Below are positions 15,692-24,972 of a DNA stretch of 43,692 nucleotides, in pieces. The stretch is from Planctomycetota bacterium (GTDB lineage Bacteria; Planctomycetota; Phycisphaerae; Tepidisphaerales; Tepidisphaeraceae): the NCBI GenBank assembly GCA_026693085.1, contig JAPLNB010000365.1:1-43692 (forward strand). Direction: 5' to 3'. Positions within the stretch are counted from its first letter, which is position 1. Every line of letters starts with the position of its first letter. The position numbers and the translations under genes were made by a program. The notes under the pieces are model-generated. The model was given only the letters and a program-made list of their open reading frames with translations, made no database searches and had not been told where the DNA came from.

Positions 15692-18121
15692 TCAGTCGGT
15701 GGCATCCGGCCGAGCTGCGGTCAAGGAGCCGGGAATCGGACCCATTTGAGCTGGGCCAGGCGCAGACTGTCTGGGGGATCGTGAGGCCCTGATCGCTGCG
15801 GACCGGCGGCTCAGTGAAGAAACGCTCGATTCCGCGATGTCGGCCATTCTCGCCCGGTTGAAAACGATGCCGGCAATGCGAGCACCGTTTGAGAGCAGGT
15901 GGTTGATTGCCTGTCGAGCCAGCGGCCGGTGCTCGCCACGCGAGACAACCAGCAGGGTCTTGTCCGTCTCCGCGGCAACGATTGCAGTCTCCAGGCTTCC
16001 GAGGGCGGGTCCGGTGTCAACAAGGACAGTCTCAAAGTCCCTGCAGGCTTCGCCGATCAACTTGCGGAAGCTGGCGGGCGAGAGTTGCGCTGCATGATGT
16101 GCCTCAACTCGCCCCAGAGGCAACAGAAAGAGGTTCTGGGCCGCACCGTTGACGACACAGTCGCCCAGCGGGCGACCCTCAAGCACGTCAAGCAGGCCCT
16201 TGGCTTCAGCACGTCGGGCCTGCAGCCGCGATTCCATCTCTGCGGCCTCCACATAGCCGAGCCGCACAAGCGACTCGACCAGGCTGACACCAGACTTACG
16301 GCCGTGCTCCAGCGCCTGGTCAAGCTGAGACTGGGAGATCCGCCCCGACTGCGTCAGGTCTTGCTCGACGCGATGTTCCGGAGTTGCACCGAGTTGGCGT
16401 GTAAGGCCGCCACCGGCGAAGTCGCAGTCTATCAGGAGGGTAGGCGATCTGGACGCGGCAAACGACAGGCCCAGCGCGAGAGTCAAGCTGCTCTTGCCAT
16501 CGCCGGGCGAGGGGCTGGTGATGGCAATGCTGAGCGGGCCAGGCCGATGGCTGTCGATCTGGAGTGACGCCCGGATCTGGTGAATGCAGTGCGCTGCGAC
16601 CGCCGACTTGGTCGGATCGGACAGGTCGTGTTCCAGATCAGGGAGGATGCCCAGAATGCGAATGGACTCACTCAGCTTCCTCCGTGTGTCTTCGGCAGTG
16701 CGGAGCCGCCGGTCGAGCAGCGCGATAAGCACGAAGACCGCGATGACCCCTCCGCCACCCGCGCACCCGCCTGCGGCCGTGATTGCCCCGCGTTTGGAGT
16801 TGTGCGGAGCCACGGGGCGGTCTCCCGTGCTAACGACGACCATCCGGCCGCCCGCGGGCGACTCGACGGAAAGCTGTTCCATCCGCACCTTGGTTTCTTC
16901 CAACTTGCTGCGCACCGCATCGGCGTCCGCGTGAAGCGCCGCGATCTGCAGGTTCTTCCTGCCGATCTCAACGACCTCCTGTTTGGCTTGGTCGTAGAGC
17001 GGCTTTACTCGCTGCTGGCGCGCGCGCAACTCCGTCGGACTTTCCGCGTGCAATCCGATGGCCTTGGTCGATACCACGTCTGCAAAGCCCGCTTTGTTGG
17101 CCTTGCGGAGTCCCTCCAGACGCGCTCGCAGCGATTCTTGCGTTGCCTTCAGTGCGGATCGGGCATCGCGCATCTGGGGATGGCTCTCACCAAAACGCGC
17201 GGCGAGCCTTTCGACTTCCAGTTTGAGGCGGCGTTCCTGTCCGAGCATATCGCGAGCATCCGCGTCGCTGGCAGCCAGGATCTCATCCGGCAAATCCGAA
17301 GGCTGGGACGCCGACGCCGCTGGTTGGGTAGACGCCTGACCATTCGCTGCCGGTTCACCTTCTTTCAGAGCAAGGGCCAGTTGTATGGCCTTCAATCCGG
17401 ACTCGAGGTTGTTCAACTCCTGCAGCTTGAATGCGTAGATTGGATCCAGCTTGTCAGAACCAAACTCACTCCCGATGGCGAAGATTCGCTCGTTGAGGGA
17501 CTTGAGCTGGCCATTGAGCATGGTCTGCCGCTCTTCTAGAACCTTCGCCCGGTTGGTCACGCTTTCGACATCATACTCGGCAAATATCTTCTGGTACGCG
17601 GCAATGACCGCTGCGACGGCGGTAACCGCGGCATCCGGGTCACGATCCAGGAACGCCACCAGAATCATCTCGCTGTTCTTCGGATGGGCGACCTCCAGGC
17701 CCTCGATGAAATCCGCTTGAGCGTCGAGCTTGAGCCCGCGGCCGAACGATTTCCAGTCGGGGTTCTGCATGGCCATCGTGAGGACACGCTGACTGCGGAT
17801 GAGCATGACCTGCGATTCCACAAATGCGTCGAACATTGGCATGACGTTGTTTTGTTCGCTGTTGTAGAGAATCCGGGGGAGCGTCGGCTTGATCTGTATG
17901 AGACCGGCGCTGCGGTATTTCGGACCAGACACAAGGTATGCGATCGAGCTGCCAAGGATTGCGCCGACCAGCGCAAGGGGGACAGCCCACTTGTATTTCC
18001 CGCGCAAGAGGGCATGAAGTATGAGCAGCGGATTCGGGGCTGGCGCGGGGCGCGGCGGCGGTGCGGGAATGGCCGGGACGGACGCCGGTTGCGCAGGCAC
18101 GATGTCACGCTTGTCATTCAT
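15692..18121 (-). CDS. Wzz chain-length protein fused to BY-kinase-like ATPase
   Basis: 809 residues from the ATG at 18121, which has an AAGGGGGG site and overlaps the EpsI stop. After a Pro/Ala-rich start, TM1 is at about 45-64, a long coiled-coil periplasmic part follows, then a Pro-containing stretch and TM2 near 440-460. The ATPase has Walker A GDGKSS at 540, A' LLIDCDF, and B VLVDTGPALG. This is the chain-length regulator/tyrosine autokinase architecture of Wzy-type polysaccharide systems. Two oddities stand out. About 50 residues (DNA 16220-16372) between A' and B resemble an MshEN/GspE-N helix pair, and the C-terminus lacks the usual tyrosine cluster, so the autokinase role is doubtful. 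Confidence 0.88.
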   Translation of the reverse strand: MNDKRDIVPAQPASVPAIPAPPPRPAPAPNPLLILHALLRGKYKWAVPLALVGAILGSSIAYLVSGPKYRSAGLIQIKPTLPRILYNSEQNNVMPMFDAFVESQVMLIRSQRVLTMAMQNPDWKSFGRGLKLDAQADFIEGLEVAHPKNSEMILVAFLDRDPDAAVTAVAAVIAAYQKIFAEYDVESVTNRAKVLEERQTMLNGQLKSLNERIFAIGSEFGSDKLDPIYAFKLQELNNLESGLKAIQLALALKEGEPAANGQASTQPAASASQPSDLPDEILAASDADARDMLGQERRLKLEVERLAARFGESHPQMRDARSALKATQESLRARLEGLRKANKAGFADVVSTKAIGLHAESPTELRARQQRVKPLYDQAKQEVVEIGRKNLQIAALHADADAVRSKLEETKVRMEQLSVESPAGGRMVVVSTGDRPVAPHNSKRGAITAAGGCAGGGGVIAVFVLIALLDRRLRTAEDTRRKLSESIRILGILPDLEHDLSDPTKSAVAAHCIHQIRASLQIDSHRPGPLSIAITSPSPGDGKSSLTLALGLSFAASRSPTLLIDCDFAGGGLTRQLGATPEHRVEQDLTQSGRISQSQLDQALEHGRKSGVSLVESLVRLGYVEAAEMESRLQARRAEAKGLLDVLEGRPLGDCVVNGAAQNLFLLPLGRVEAHHAAQLSPASFRKLIGEACRDFETVLVDTGPALGSLETAIVAAETDKTLLVVSRGEHRPLARQAINHLLSNGARIAGIVFNRARMADIAESSVSSLSRRSAAIRASRSPRQSAPGPAQMGPIPGSLTAARPDATD
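16220..16372 (-). other. MshEN-like insertion inside the BY-kinase domain
   Basis: The encoded segment reads R-x4-L-x3-GRISQSQLDQAL, a short linker, then SLVESLVRLGYV. This is the two-part pattern of MshEN/GspE N-terminal domains (RLGxxLVxxGxIxxxxLxxAL twice), some of which bind cyclic di-GMP. It falls between Walker A' and Walker B. The match is by eye to a remembered consensus. Confidence 0.45.
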
Positions 18122-18791
18122 GGTCAACCCCCCTTCGAACGGTGTCAATGAACTGCCTGCAGCGCCTTAGCATCTGCTCCCTGAACTCCTCCCGGTTTGC
18201 GGCTGGGATGCCGGCGTCAGCCACAATCTGCACTTGGGCTGCGCCAAAATACCGCTTTCGACGATTCCGGGCAACCGCATCGAGTTCCTTCATATCGCGG
18301 CCAGTCCGACCATCAGGGAGAATGAAGAAGTTATCGATTACCAGTTCGGCCGCACGATCGACCTTGGCCATGCGAAAGCCGTACTGCATCCCACGGATTT
18401 CCAGATCATCGGTGCGCCAGTCGGCGGCGGAAGAAGACGTCGCCTTCCAGCCATTCGCTGGATAGCACACGGGCGGATAGTGGCCGATCAGATCGCGGGC
18501 ATCGGTGCACTGGACAATCAGAACGGACACTGAGCGGCCCGTCATTGCTTCTGTGTACCGGCGCGAGACGGTGACGTTCGGATGCAGCATCTTCACGGCT
18601 GCCGGAGGCACTTCAACATCGGAGGCGAACCACATTCCTATGCGGATCGGGACCGCATCGGCCGCACGCCGAACTGCCTGGTGGTATCTGTCTGCTTCCC
18701 GAGCGGCGGCCCGAAGCCAGGTTCTCTCGCCGGCAACTCCCACGAGGACCAGCATTGTCAGGCCAAGTGTGGCGAACTGGGTCCATCTCAT
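18114..18791 (-). CDS. epsI: EpsI-family exosortase-associated protein
   Basis: 225 residues from the ATG at 18791, which overlaps the exosortase stop as ATGA; the longer frame to 18992 is inside the exosortase gene. One N-terminal membrane helix (about residues 5-25) is followed by an extracytoplasmic domain with the family pattern: WF after an acidic/hydrophobic lead, CTDARDLIGHYPPVCYPANGW with two cysteines, and a late basic region. EpsI (DUF3485) is usually fused to or directly follows exosortase and is needed for the system. Its biochemical role is not established. The C-terminus overlaps the Wzz start by eight bases. Confidence 0.85.
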   Translation of the reverse strand: MRWTQFATLGLTMLVLVGVAGERTWLRAAAREADRYHQAVRRAADAVPIRIGMWFASDVEVPPAAVKMLHPNVTVSRRYTEAMTGRSVSVLIVQCTDARDLIGHYPPVCYPANGWKATSSSAADWRTDDLEIRGMQYGFRMAKVDRAAELVIDNFFILPDGRTGRDMKELDAVARNRRKRYFGAAQVQIVADAGIPAANREEFREQMLRRCRQFIDTVRRGVDHE

Positions 18792-20278
18792 GAGGCACCT
18801 CGCAGTCTGTACGCTCCCTCGACGGTGACAATGGGCATCATGGCCCAGCGGAAGAGATTCACGATCCCCACGAGGATGAGCAGTGCCAGCGGGAGCATGA
18901 ACCATCCGCTGATGTCGTGGAATGCGTCGGCATAGGGCTTGGAGACATGTCCGTATAACCATAGCGTTGGTATTAGCCGGATGAAATTGCACGCAATGGC
19001 CAGCAACGGGCTTGCGGCGACGATGATGAACCGGGTGGAGAGCTTCATCTGGCTGACAAACGCAAAGGTGAACGACACGAGCGCCAGGCCGACGACCATG
19101 CGAAGGCCGTTGCAGGCCTCCGCGATTGTCACGTCGACGCTGTTGATGCTAAGCAGATTCCCGGATCGTTCGACGGCGACTCCGAAGACCGTGAGGATCT
19201 CCTGCGTGATCTGGGCGGTGACCGAACCCAGCGGCATGGCAACATACTGGCGGAAACGCCCCGGCACCGGAGCAAGGAATGCAAGTGCGGCAAAGACCGG
19301 GACGAATCTCAGCAATGCGTCTTTGCCCACGATCGTCAACAGGCAACCTGCAGCCAGCATGATCGCCCCGCCATGCCAGAAGAGCTGCACAAGTTTCTCG
19401 TCGCCAAAAGAGTAGAGGAACCATCCCGCCAGCGCGATGAGCGGACCCACCCAGGTTCCGCGCGGCCGGCAAAGCTCCAGCCGCTCTCGACGAACCCAGA
19501 ATAGCCATGCCAGGATCAGAGGGACGACCATGATGTGGCTCGATTCCTCGTCCTTCTGTGCCAGACGGATGATGTCTGACCAGGAATCAGAGGTCACCAG
19601 GACGGCGAGCGCCACCAGAACAATGCTGGCCACCGCATGCCACATCGACCAGCGATTCCGGCCGTTGGCAGCAGTGGCTGATCCCCGAAGCTCGTCAGCA
19701 ACATCGGTCTGGATCGAGGAGCCAGGCGACACCGTTGCATGCCGTCGTCGGACCCGGCTGATCGTCCGGAGGGCCAACTCCCGACCATCGCAGGTGATGT
19801 CCTGGCTGGCAGCAAACTCGCGGAGCGTGTCGGTGAGCTGATCCGACGCACGCGATGATATGCGAGGCGCGGCCTTCAGCCGATCCAGCCCGTCGAGCCT
19901 GCTCATCAGTTCCTGTTCGTCCTGCGCGACACTGACGCGTCCCTGCGACAGGAATCGGTCCGCCGTGGCCACTTGGTGATCATTGCGAGTCTCCATCAGC
20001 TTGCCATGACGAGGCATCACGAGGATGGGCTTGCCCATCTCCAGGGCCATGAGAATCGAACCCATGCCCGCGTGCGCGACAACAGCATCGGCGGCCTCGA
20101 TCTTGGCCAGAAGCTCCCCGGGGCTCAGGAATTCCGCCCACTGGATATTCCGGGGATGGTAGCCGCCAGCTCCCACTTGCGCGAACACATCGGAGCGGCC
20201 CCGACGACCGGCCCATTCATCGACTGCCCGGATCAGGCGGTCAAACGTCATCTGGGCGCCAACAGTGACAACAATCAT
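18788..20278 (-). CDS. Alg13/PssE-like glycosyltransferase domain fused to exosortase
   Basis: 496 residues from the ATG at 20278, which overlaps the preceding stop as ATGA. Residues 1-180 resemble the C-terminal half of MurG, i.e. Alg13/PssE: MIVVTVGAQMTFDRL at the start, AHAGMGSILMALEMGKPILVMPR for sugar-nucleotide binding. From about 210 there are some eight membrane helices of an exosortase with the triad Cys389 (AEACNGLR), Arg434 (NFIRLIP) and His454 (DAFHDISGW). Exosortase cleaves PEP-CTERM tails at the inner membrane. The linker has no stop and no internal start with a good ribosome site, so one polypeptide is likely. PssE normally works with PssD, which is the preceding gene here. This fusion is unfamiliar to me. 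Confidence 0.88.
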   Translation of the reverse strand: MIVVTVGAQMTFDRLIRAVDEWAGRRGRSDVFAQVGAGGYHPRNIQWAEFLSPGELLAKIEAADAVVAHAGMGSILMALEMGKPILVMPRHGKLMETRNDHQVATADRFLSQGRVSVAQDEQELMSRLDGLDRLKAAPRISSRASDQLTDTLREFAASQDITCDGRELALRTISRVRRRHATVSPGSSIQTDVADELRGSATAANGRNRWSMWHAVASIVLVALAVLVTSDSWSDIIRLAQKDEESSHIMVVPLILAWLFWVRRERLELCRPRGTWVGPLIALAGWFLYSFGDEKLVQLFWHGGAIMLAAGCLLTIVGKDALLRFVPVFAALAFLAPVPGRFRQYVAMPLGSVTAQITQEILTVFGVAVERSGNLLSINSVDVTIAEACNGLRMVVGLALVSFTFAFVSQMKLSTRFIIVAASPLLAIACNFIRLIPTLWLYGHVSKPYADAFHDISGWFMLPLALLILVGIVNLFRWAMMPIVTVEGAYRLRGAS

Positions 20279-20757
20279 AATACTGCACCCGCAAAAAAGG
20301 GTCCATTTGGCCGAGCCAGCTCCGGCCACTGGGTCAGCCACAGGTCGGCAAATGCTCCAACCTTCTGGCCTGACCGAGACAGTTGCTCGACGTTGGCGAT
20401 GCTATCGATCCATATCGTCCGCGCACCCAGCAACCCGCCAAGCCGCAATGCAAAGAAACCCGGTGCTGCGCCCGTCGAGATCACCACATCCGGCCGCTCC
20501 TTGCTGATGATCGCGGCCAGCCTCAGTCCCATGCGCACCAGGCCTACCTTGTCCCATGCCGTAGCGTCGTTGATGACGTAGAAACGGTTCGGCGCCACCT
20601 GAGGCTCATACGCGCGGTTGACAGTGACATACACGGCCTCACAACCTTCGAAGGCGTGCATCATGCGGAGCAGTTGCACCCAGTGGCCGCCACCCGACGA
20701 TACGGCCAGCACCCGGCTTCGTCTTCGATACTGCGGCAGAAAATCTTTCAGACCCAT
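20275..20757 (-). CDS. Alg14/PssD-like glycosyltransferase subunit
   Basis: 160 residues, GAGGG five bases before the ATG at 20757. It matches the N-terminal (acceptor-side) half of MurG-type enzymes, Alg14/PssD: VLAVSSGGGHWVQLLRM near the start and PDVVISTGAAPGFFALRLG in the middle. In known pairs this subunit anchors the Alg13/PssE half at the membrane to add the second sugar to a lipid-linked acceptor. Here that partner is the N-terminal domain of the next protein, which overlaps this gene by four bases. Confidence 0.88.
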   Translation of the reverse strand: MGLKDFLPQYRRRSRVLAVSSGGGHWVQLLRMMHAFEGCEAVYVTVNRAYEPQVAPNRFYVINDATAWDKVGLVRMGLRLAAIISKERPDVVISTGAAPGFFALRLGGLLGARTIWIDSIANVEQLSRSGQKVGAFADLWLTQWPELARPNGPFFAGAVL

Positions 20758-20809
20758 GTTTCCCTCACATCTTCATAGACCGGCGATGAACAGGCTCCAC
20801 AGCGAAGGC

Positions 20810-21685
20810 TCAGTCCGTCTTTAGAGCATCCGGCGGACCACCCGCCGGCATCCGCGACGATTCGTCACGTTGCCACGCGCCCCTGCCACCGGCGCGCAGC
20901 AGCCTGCGGCTACGCAGCCTGATCATGATCTTGACGTACGCATAGGCCAAGAGCTTTGGCCAAAGCAGTGGATTGCAGCACAACTCCATCAGTGCCGCCC
21001 GATTACTGGCACCCTTGTTCACCCACAACCCTGGATTGAGCCGCCGCAGTTCGCAGCTTCCGTAGTGGCTGCGGGTCTTGATTGAGATGAGTTCGCGCAG
21101 CGTGCAGGGTGCTCGGACAATTGAGTGGCAATCGGCGAGCGTCGCCCGTTCCTCCGGCCGAAACTGCACGCGCACAAAGCCATCGTCGGCGGTGACATCC
21201 GGGAATCGGTCGAATCGCTTGCGGCCTTCCTCCGACAGACCATAGACCCCGGAGCCGCCAATGCCTTCGCGATACGCCGGCAGGCGCATGTGGATCTGGT
21301 AATACGCCCGCACCGGCCAGCTACTCTCGGTCAGGTCGAAATGCGGCAGCGGGGCGACGGCGAGGATGTCACCCTGCGTGAGGCGAACTGACATGCGATG
21401 CAGGGACTCCCACGGCAGGATCACATCGGCATCGAGGTAGAACCGGGGAAATACGGTGGCGGCGCAGTCGCCGAGGTTCAATGCGGACGACTTCGAGGGC
21501 AAGTCGGTTTCGACGACGCGGATGGTGGGCGCGAATGCTCTCGCCACACGGGCCGTGTCATCTTTGCAGCCGTTGCAGACCACAATGATCTGGAGTTCAC
21601 CAGGCCGCGGCGAGTCCCGCAGCGCCGCCAACGTCCGCTGGATAACTCTGGATTCGTTGTGAGCTGGAATCACGACGGAGATCAT
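20810..21685 (-). CDS. Family 2 glycosyltransferase
   Basis: 291 residues of GT-A fold. The start ISVVIPAHNES, NGCKDDTARVA and the metal-binding FYLDADVILP are typical of GT2. After the catalytic core it has a basic C-terminal region without clear membrane helices. It probably adds one sugar to the repeat unit at the cytoplasmic face. The start codon overlaps the deacetylase stop (ATGA), and the gene ends 52 bases before the PssD-like gene. The sugar donor is unknown. Confidence 0.9.
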   Translation of the reverse strand: MISVVIPAHNESRVIQRTLAALRDSPRPGELQIIVVCNGCKDDTARVARAFAPTIRVVETDLPSKSSALNLGDCAATVFPRFYLDADVILPWESLHRMSVRLTQGDILAVAPLPHFDLTESSWPVRAYYQIHMRLPAYREGIGGSGVYGLSEEGRKRFDRFPDVTADDGFVRVQFRPEERATLADCHSIVRAPCTLRELISIKTRSHYGSCELRRLNPGLWVNKGASNRAALMELCCNPLLWPKLLAYAYVKIMIRLRSRRLLRAGGRGAWQRDESSRMPAGGPPDALKTD

Positions 21686-22455
21686 CGGCGTCTTTCGTTG
21701 ACCGAGATGCAGGCGGAGCGTTGAAGCACAGCGGAAGCGTGATCTGCGCCAAGCTCATCCAGAACGTCGCCCAGCCGGCGAGTGGCAAGTCCGTTTCGCT
21801 GCGCGAGCTCAACCAGCAGCCTTGTCGTCTCAAGCACAAAGCGCATACGGGGCTCGGTGCGGTGATGGTCGTGCAGAAGAACGACCCCGCCGCCGCTCTC
21901 GAGAACTCTCGCCACAACGCTCTCCGGCGTGGGAAGGGTCGCGTGCGTATCGCCGGAATCGATTGTCCACCACCCGATTCGCGCTCTCCTGGAACGGAGT
22001 GCCAGCCAAGTACACAGCGTGAGCTTGCCACGCGGGGGGCGGAAGAGACCGTGTGGGGGTACCCACTTTTCCAAGGCCGCATAGCCCTTGCGGATGTCTC
22101 TCAGCGGCCGCCACGGGGCCGTTTTCCATGCGTCCGTGTGGTCATGCCCATGACACTCAATCCCATGTCCTTCGTGCTGAGCTCGATCGACGATCGATTC
22201 GTGGCCAGCCACATTTCTACCGAGCAGGAAAAAAGTCGCCTTTATGTTGCTGTCGCGTAACAGGTCCAGCAATCGCGGCGTGAGTACCGCGCTGGGGCCG
22301 TCGTCGTACGAGAGGACAAGGGAGCGCGTACGCTTGCAGAAGCGCGCCAGGGCACGTTGCTGCATGAGGCGCAGCTTGTGGGGGGCGAAGTACATGCCGG
22401 CAGCCAGAGCGGCCGCCAGTGGCCCCACGGTCAGCAGAGAGTAGGGCATAAGCAT
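21682..22455 (-). CDS. Polysaccharide deacetylase (NodB domain), membrane-anchored
   Basis: 257 residues from the ATG at 22455; the frame open to 22941 overlaps the DegT gene and is not used. The remnant at 2254-2372 begins at the same distance, supporting this start. One N-terminal membrane helix is followed by a complete NodB/CE4 domain: SYDDGP, ECHGHDH (metal-binding His pair), RPPRGK, WTIDSGD and VLLHDHH. It removes acetyl groups from N-acetylated sugars, probably in the periplasm. It is related to the deacetylases of exosortase A loci. The stop overlaps the GT2 start. Confidence 0.9.
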   Translation of the reverse strand: MLMPYSLLTVGPLAAALAAGMYFAPHKLRLMQQRALARFCKRTRSLVLSYDDGPSAVLTPRLLDLLRDSNIKATFFLLGRNVAGHESIVDRAQHEGHGIECHGHDHTDAWKTAPWRPLRDIRKGYAALEKWVPPHGLFRPPRGKLTLCTWLALRSRRARIGWWTIDSGDTHATLPTPESVVARVLESGGGVVLLHDHHRTEPRMRFVLETTRLLVELAQRNGLATRRLGDVLDELGADHASAVLQRSACISVNERRR

Positions 22456-22466
22456 ATAGCGTCGGG

Positions 22467-23636
22467 CTACAATTCGGATGCGACGGTGCGTACCTGCCGG
22501 GCGATAGACTCCATGTGCTCCTCGTTGAGGTCCTGGTGAACCGGCAGCACCATCACATGATCCTTCAATCGCCGTGCTTCGGGAAACGGCTGCCAGTCCA
22601 GCGCTCTGTGATACCCCGCCCACCACGGAATCGCCTCCACGCCCCGTGTGTGCAGCGACTCGATCCATCGGGGGCGCTCCTGCACCAGAACCGGCAGGCC
22701 AAGCGGGCATACCTCCGACGGCAAATTTTGGAAGACCAGCGTCACTCCGGCAACACCTGTCAGCAGAGACTGAAGGCACCGGTAGTTCGCTTGCCGTCGG
22801 CGAGCCACTGTGCCGGGCTGAATCCGATGCAACAGTCGAAGCGACGCTGTGGAGATCCGGCAGTGGTGCTTGCGGGAGTCGTAATAATACTCTGCTGGCA
22901 TGTCGGGCAACTCTTCTCCGGACGTCAGTCCGCTGCTGCAATGCGCGCCATTGAGGGCGGGTTGGCGTCCAGACCTCCAGGGCAGACGATTGCCGCCCAT
23001 TACACGCCTCTTCATGAGCATCGCGATGTTCCGTGCGATACGCAGAGCACGCGGCTTGCGATCAAGGCGGATTTCCATATCGGGCCTTTCTCGCAGCACG
23101 AGCGCACCGCCATCCGGAACGGCAAACCACTTCGGGAAGCTAAAGATGGCGGCATCGCTGACCAACGGTGCACCCTCGCTCTCGGGTTCACGGAAGAAGC
23201 GGAGCGCGCAGTCCTCGACGACTTTGATACATCGATCGCGGCACCACGCGGCTAGTTCGTCGATATCGTGGGACCATCCAAAATAATGAGTGACATATAC
23301 CATTTTGGTCCGTGGGGTGATGCGTTGTTCAACCTCCTGCGTACAGAATCGCATGTTCTCATCGATGCGATACGGCACCACGCGGGCACCGCACCCGACG
23401 ATCGGGTCAATTTCGGTGCCGCAGTTGTAGGCCGGCACAAGCACATCATCGCCGGGTCCGAGCTTCCAGAGATCACAGATCAGCCGTATGGCGGTGCGTC
23501 CGCGGTGAGTCGGAGTGACCCAGCCGAAACGAAACTGAGGCCAATCGGGCAGTCGCTGTCCGCCGTTAGACCATGCGCTGGCCAGTTCCATAACGCCGCA
23601 ACCGGGTCCTGCCGCAGCAACGAGTCGGTCGATCAT
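22467..23636 (-). CDS. DegT/DnrJ/EryC1-type PLP-dependent enzyme
   Basis: 389 residues from the ATG at 23636, overlapping the FemAB stop as ATGA. The fold-type I pattern is present: GRTAIRLICDLW, DDVLVPAYNCGTE, VVEDCAL (Asp142 holding the PLP nitrogen) and SFPKWFAV with the likely Schiff-base Lys169. Such enzymes make amino sugars by transamination or, in related groups, transfer or dehydrate. It follows a FemAB-like gene and precedes a deacetylase, and the same three genes appear broken at 2254-4832. The substrate is probably a nucleotide keto-sugar, which is not provable here. Confidence 0.88.
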   Translation of the reverse strand: MIDRLVAAAGPGCGVMELASAWSNGGQRLPDWPQFRFGWVTPTHRGRTAIRLICDLWKLGPGDDVLVPAYNCGTEIDPIVGCGARVVPYRIDENMRFCTQEVEQRITPRTKMVYVTHYFGWSHDIDELAAWCRDRCIKVVEDCALRFFREPESEGAPLVSDAAIFSFPKWFAVPDGGALVLRERPDMEIRLDRKPRALRIARNIAMLMKRRVMGGNRLPWRSGRQPALNGAHCSSGLTSGEELPDMPAEYYYDSRKHHCRISTASLRLLHRIQPGTVARRRQANYRCLQSLLTGVAGVTLVFQNLPSEVCPLGLPVLVQERPRWIESLHTRGVEAIPWWAGYHRALDWQPFPEARRLKDHVMVLPVHQDLNEEHMESIARQVRTVASEL

Positions 23637-24883
23637 AGGCGAGACTTGATCCAAGTGGTCCAGAGCGGCCGGCGGCGAAACGGAAGCTTGGCCGCCAAGC
23701 GCAGGAACCAGAGTCGGTAGTACATCAAATGGAGCAGATCCGCGCAACGAAGGAACAGCGACGCTCGGAGGCGGGCCCCAAGCCGATTCGCGATGACGAG
23801 GACAGAACGCAGGGGATGCTCCTGGCCGCCCCATTGCAGCTTGTAGTCATAGTGGCCGATGCCGGCCTCGATCACGCGCAGCCGCGCATCGATAGCGAAG
23901 CTCATTTCGTGGCAGATTCCCATGTTGCCAAGCCCGTACTCATCCCAATGCGAACCGACGGCCCGCGCTGGCAGTCGCCAGTAATAGCGCCCAGCAAATA
24001 CAAAGCCGTACTGGTAGGCAATCGGGTCACCATCGGCGGTCAAACGCAGGATCAACAGACGGCCCCCCGCTCCAAGCGCGCGGATCAGGTCCAGGTTGAA
24101 TTCGGCGGACTTGGGCCAATCGCCGAAGTGCCCCAGCTTCCCTTGTGCCTGCCACTGCGCTGCATGCAGGCGCTGGAAACGTTCAAATTCCCTCTCGGCC
24201 TCGGCAGGATCGCGAATAGTGCTCAAGCACGTGTGGTGGTCGCTTTCTAGACGCCGCATCGCCCGCTTGAGCTGGCCCCGACTTTTCTTGCTCAATGCGC
24301 TCAGGTATGCATCAATGGTCTCAGGGACGGCAAAAACAGTGTGCGAACCGATGAGCGATTCGCGACCATGGAACAAATCAGGCCTGCCGCAGCAAACCTG
24401 TCTCAGTGCCGTAATGGGTTGATACTCCCCAGAAAGTGGGCCAAATGATACGACGTCGCACTTGAACTGCCCGATCAGCGTCTCCAATAGCGAGCTGAAA
24501 ACCGCCTTGGCATGGTCGGCATGTACCGGCGGATTACAGAGGGTCAAGGCGAAATCCGCTCCAACCAGCTTGGCGACGCGCAGCCAGACCGGCCCAAGCC
24601 ACATTCGCTCCAGGAAAACAGGCAGCACGGCGACCAGACGCTGCCCTTCGCGGAAAAGGAATATCTGAAGCTCCCGATTAGTGCCATAGTGCTGCCACCA
24701 GACCCGGCACCAATCAAAGGTCATGTAGATGTCCCCGCCAATGGCTTCGACGAACTCATCCCACTCCTCCCGCATCGCAGCGATCTCCTCGAAGGAAGTC
24801 ACGACGCGACAAGATAGCTGCGCGGCCTCGGCAGTCTCCTTCGTAGCGGCGTGGATAGCGTCAATGGTGGTCATCTCGTTCAC
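23633..24883 (-). CDS. FemAB-like acyltransferase, exosortase-associated type
   Basis: 416 residues (GTG at 24883; ATG at 24874 is an alternative). It has the FemAB/BioF2 GNAT-like fold: TFDWCRVWWQHYG, CDVVSFGPLSGEY, then LSKKSRGQLKRAMRRLE, LGHFGDWP and IGHYDYKLQWGG. Proteins of this group are regular members of PEP-CTERM loci and are believed to acylate an amino group on a sugar or peptide. It is paralogous to 2751-4832. It is separated from the upstream glycosyltransferase by about 90 bases and overlaps the DegT gene downstream, so it may start a sub-operon. Confidence 0.88.
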   Translation of the reverse strand: MNEMTTIDAIHAATKETAEAAQLSCRVVTSFEEIAAMREEWDEFVEAIGGDIYMTFDWCRVWWQHYGTNRELQIFLFREGQRLVAVLPVFLERMWLGPVWLRVAKLVGADFALTLCNPPVHADHAKAVFSSLLETLIGQFKCDVVSFGPLSGEYQPITALRQVCCGRPDLFHGRESLIGSHTVFAVPETIDAYLSALSKKSRGQLKRAMRRLESDHHTCLSTIRDPAEAEREFERFQRLHAAQWQAQGKLGHFGDWPKSAEFNLDLIRALGAGGRLLILRLTADGDPIAYQYGFVFAGRYYWRLPARAVGSHWDEYGLGNMGICHEMSFAIDARLRVIEAGIGHYDYKLQWGGQEHPLRSVLVIANRLGARLRASLFLRCADLLHLMYYRLWFLRLAAKLPFRRRPLWTTWIKSRL

Positions 24884-24972
24884 GCAGGACTGCTACCGGC
24901 TGTTGTCCGGCGCCTCGAAGAAACCCCGGTCAGAAACGCAAGGATCTGCCGCCTGATCCGAGTCAAATCAGG

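Noticed and set aside
21682..22941. 419-codon version of the deacetylase gene
   Set aside because: The first 160 codons run inside the DegT gene in another frame and have no domain. The ATG at 22455 follows the DegT stop and matches the start of the remnant copy.
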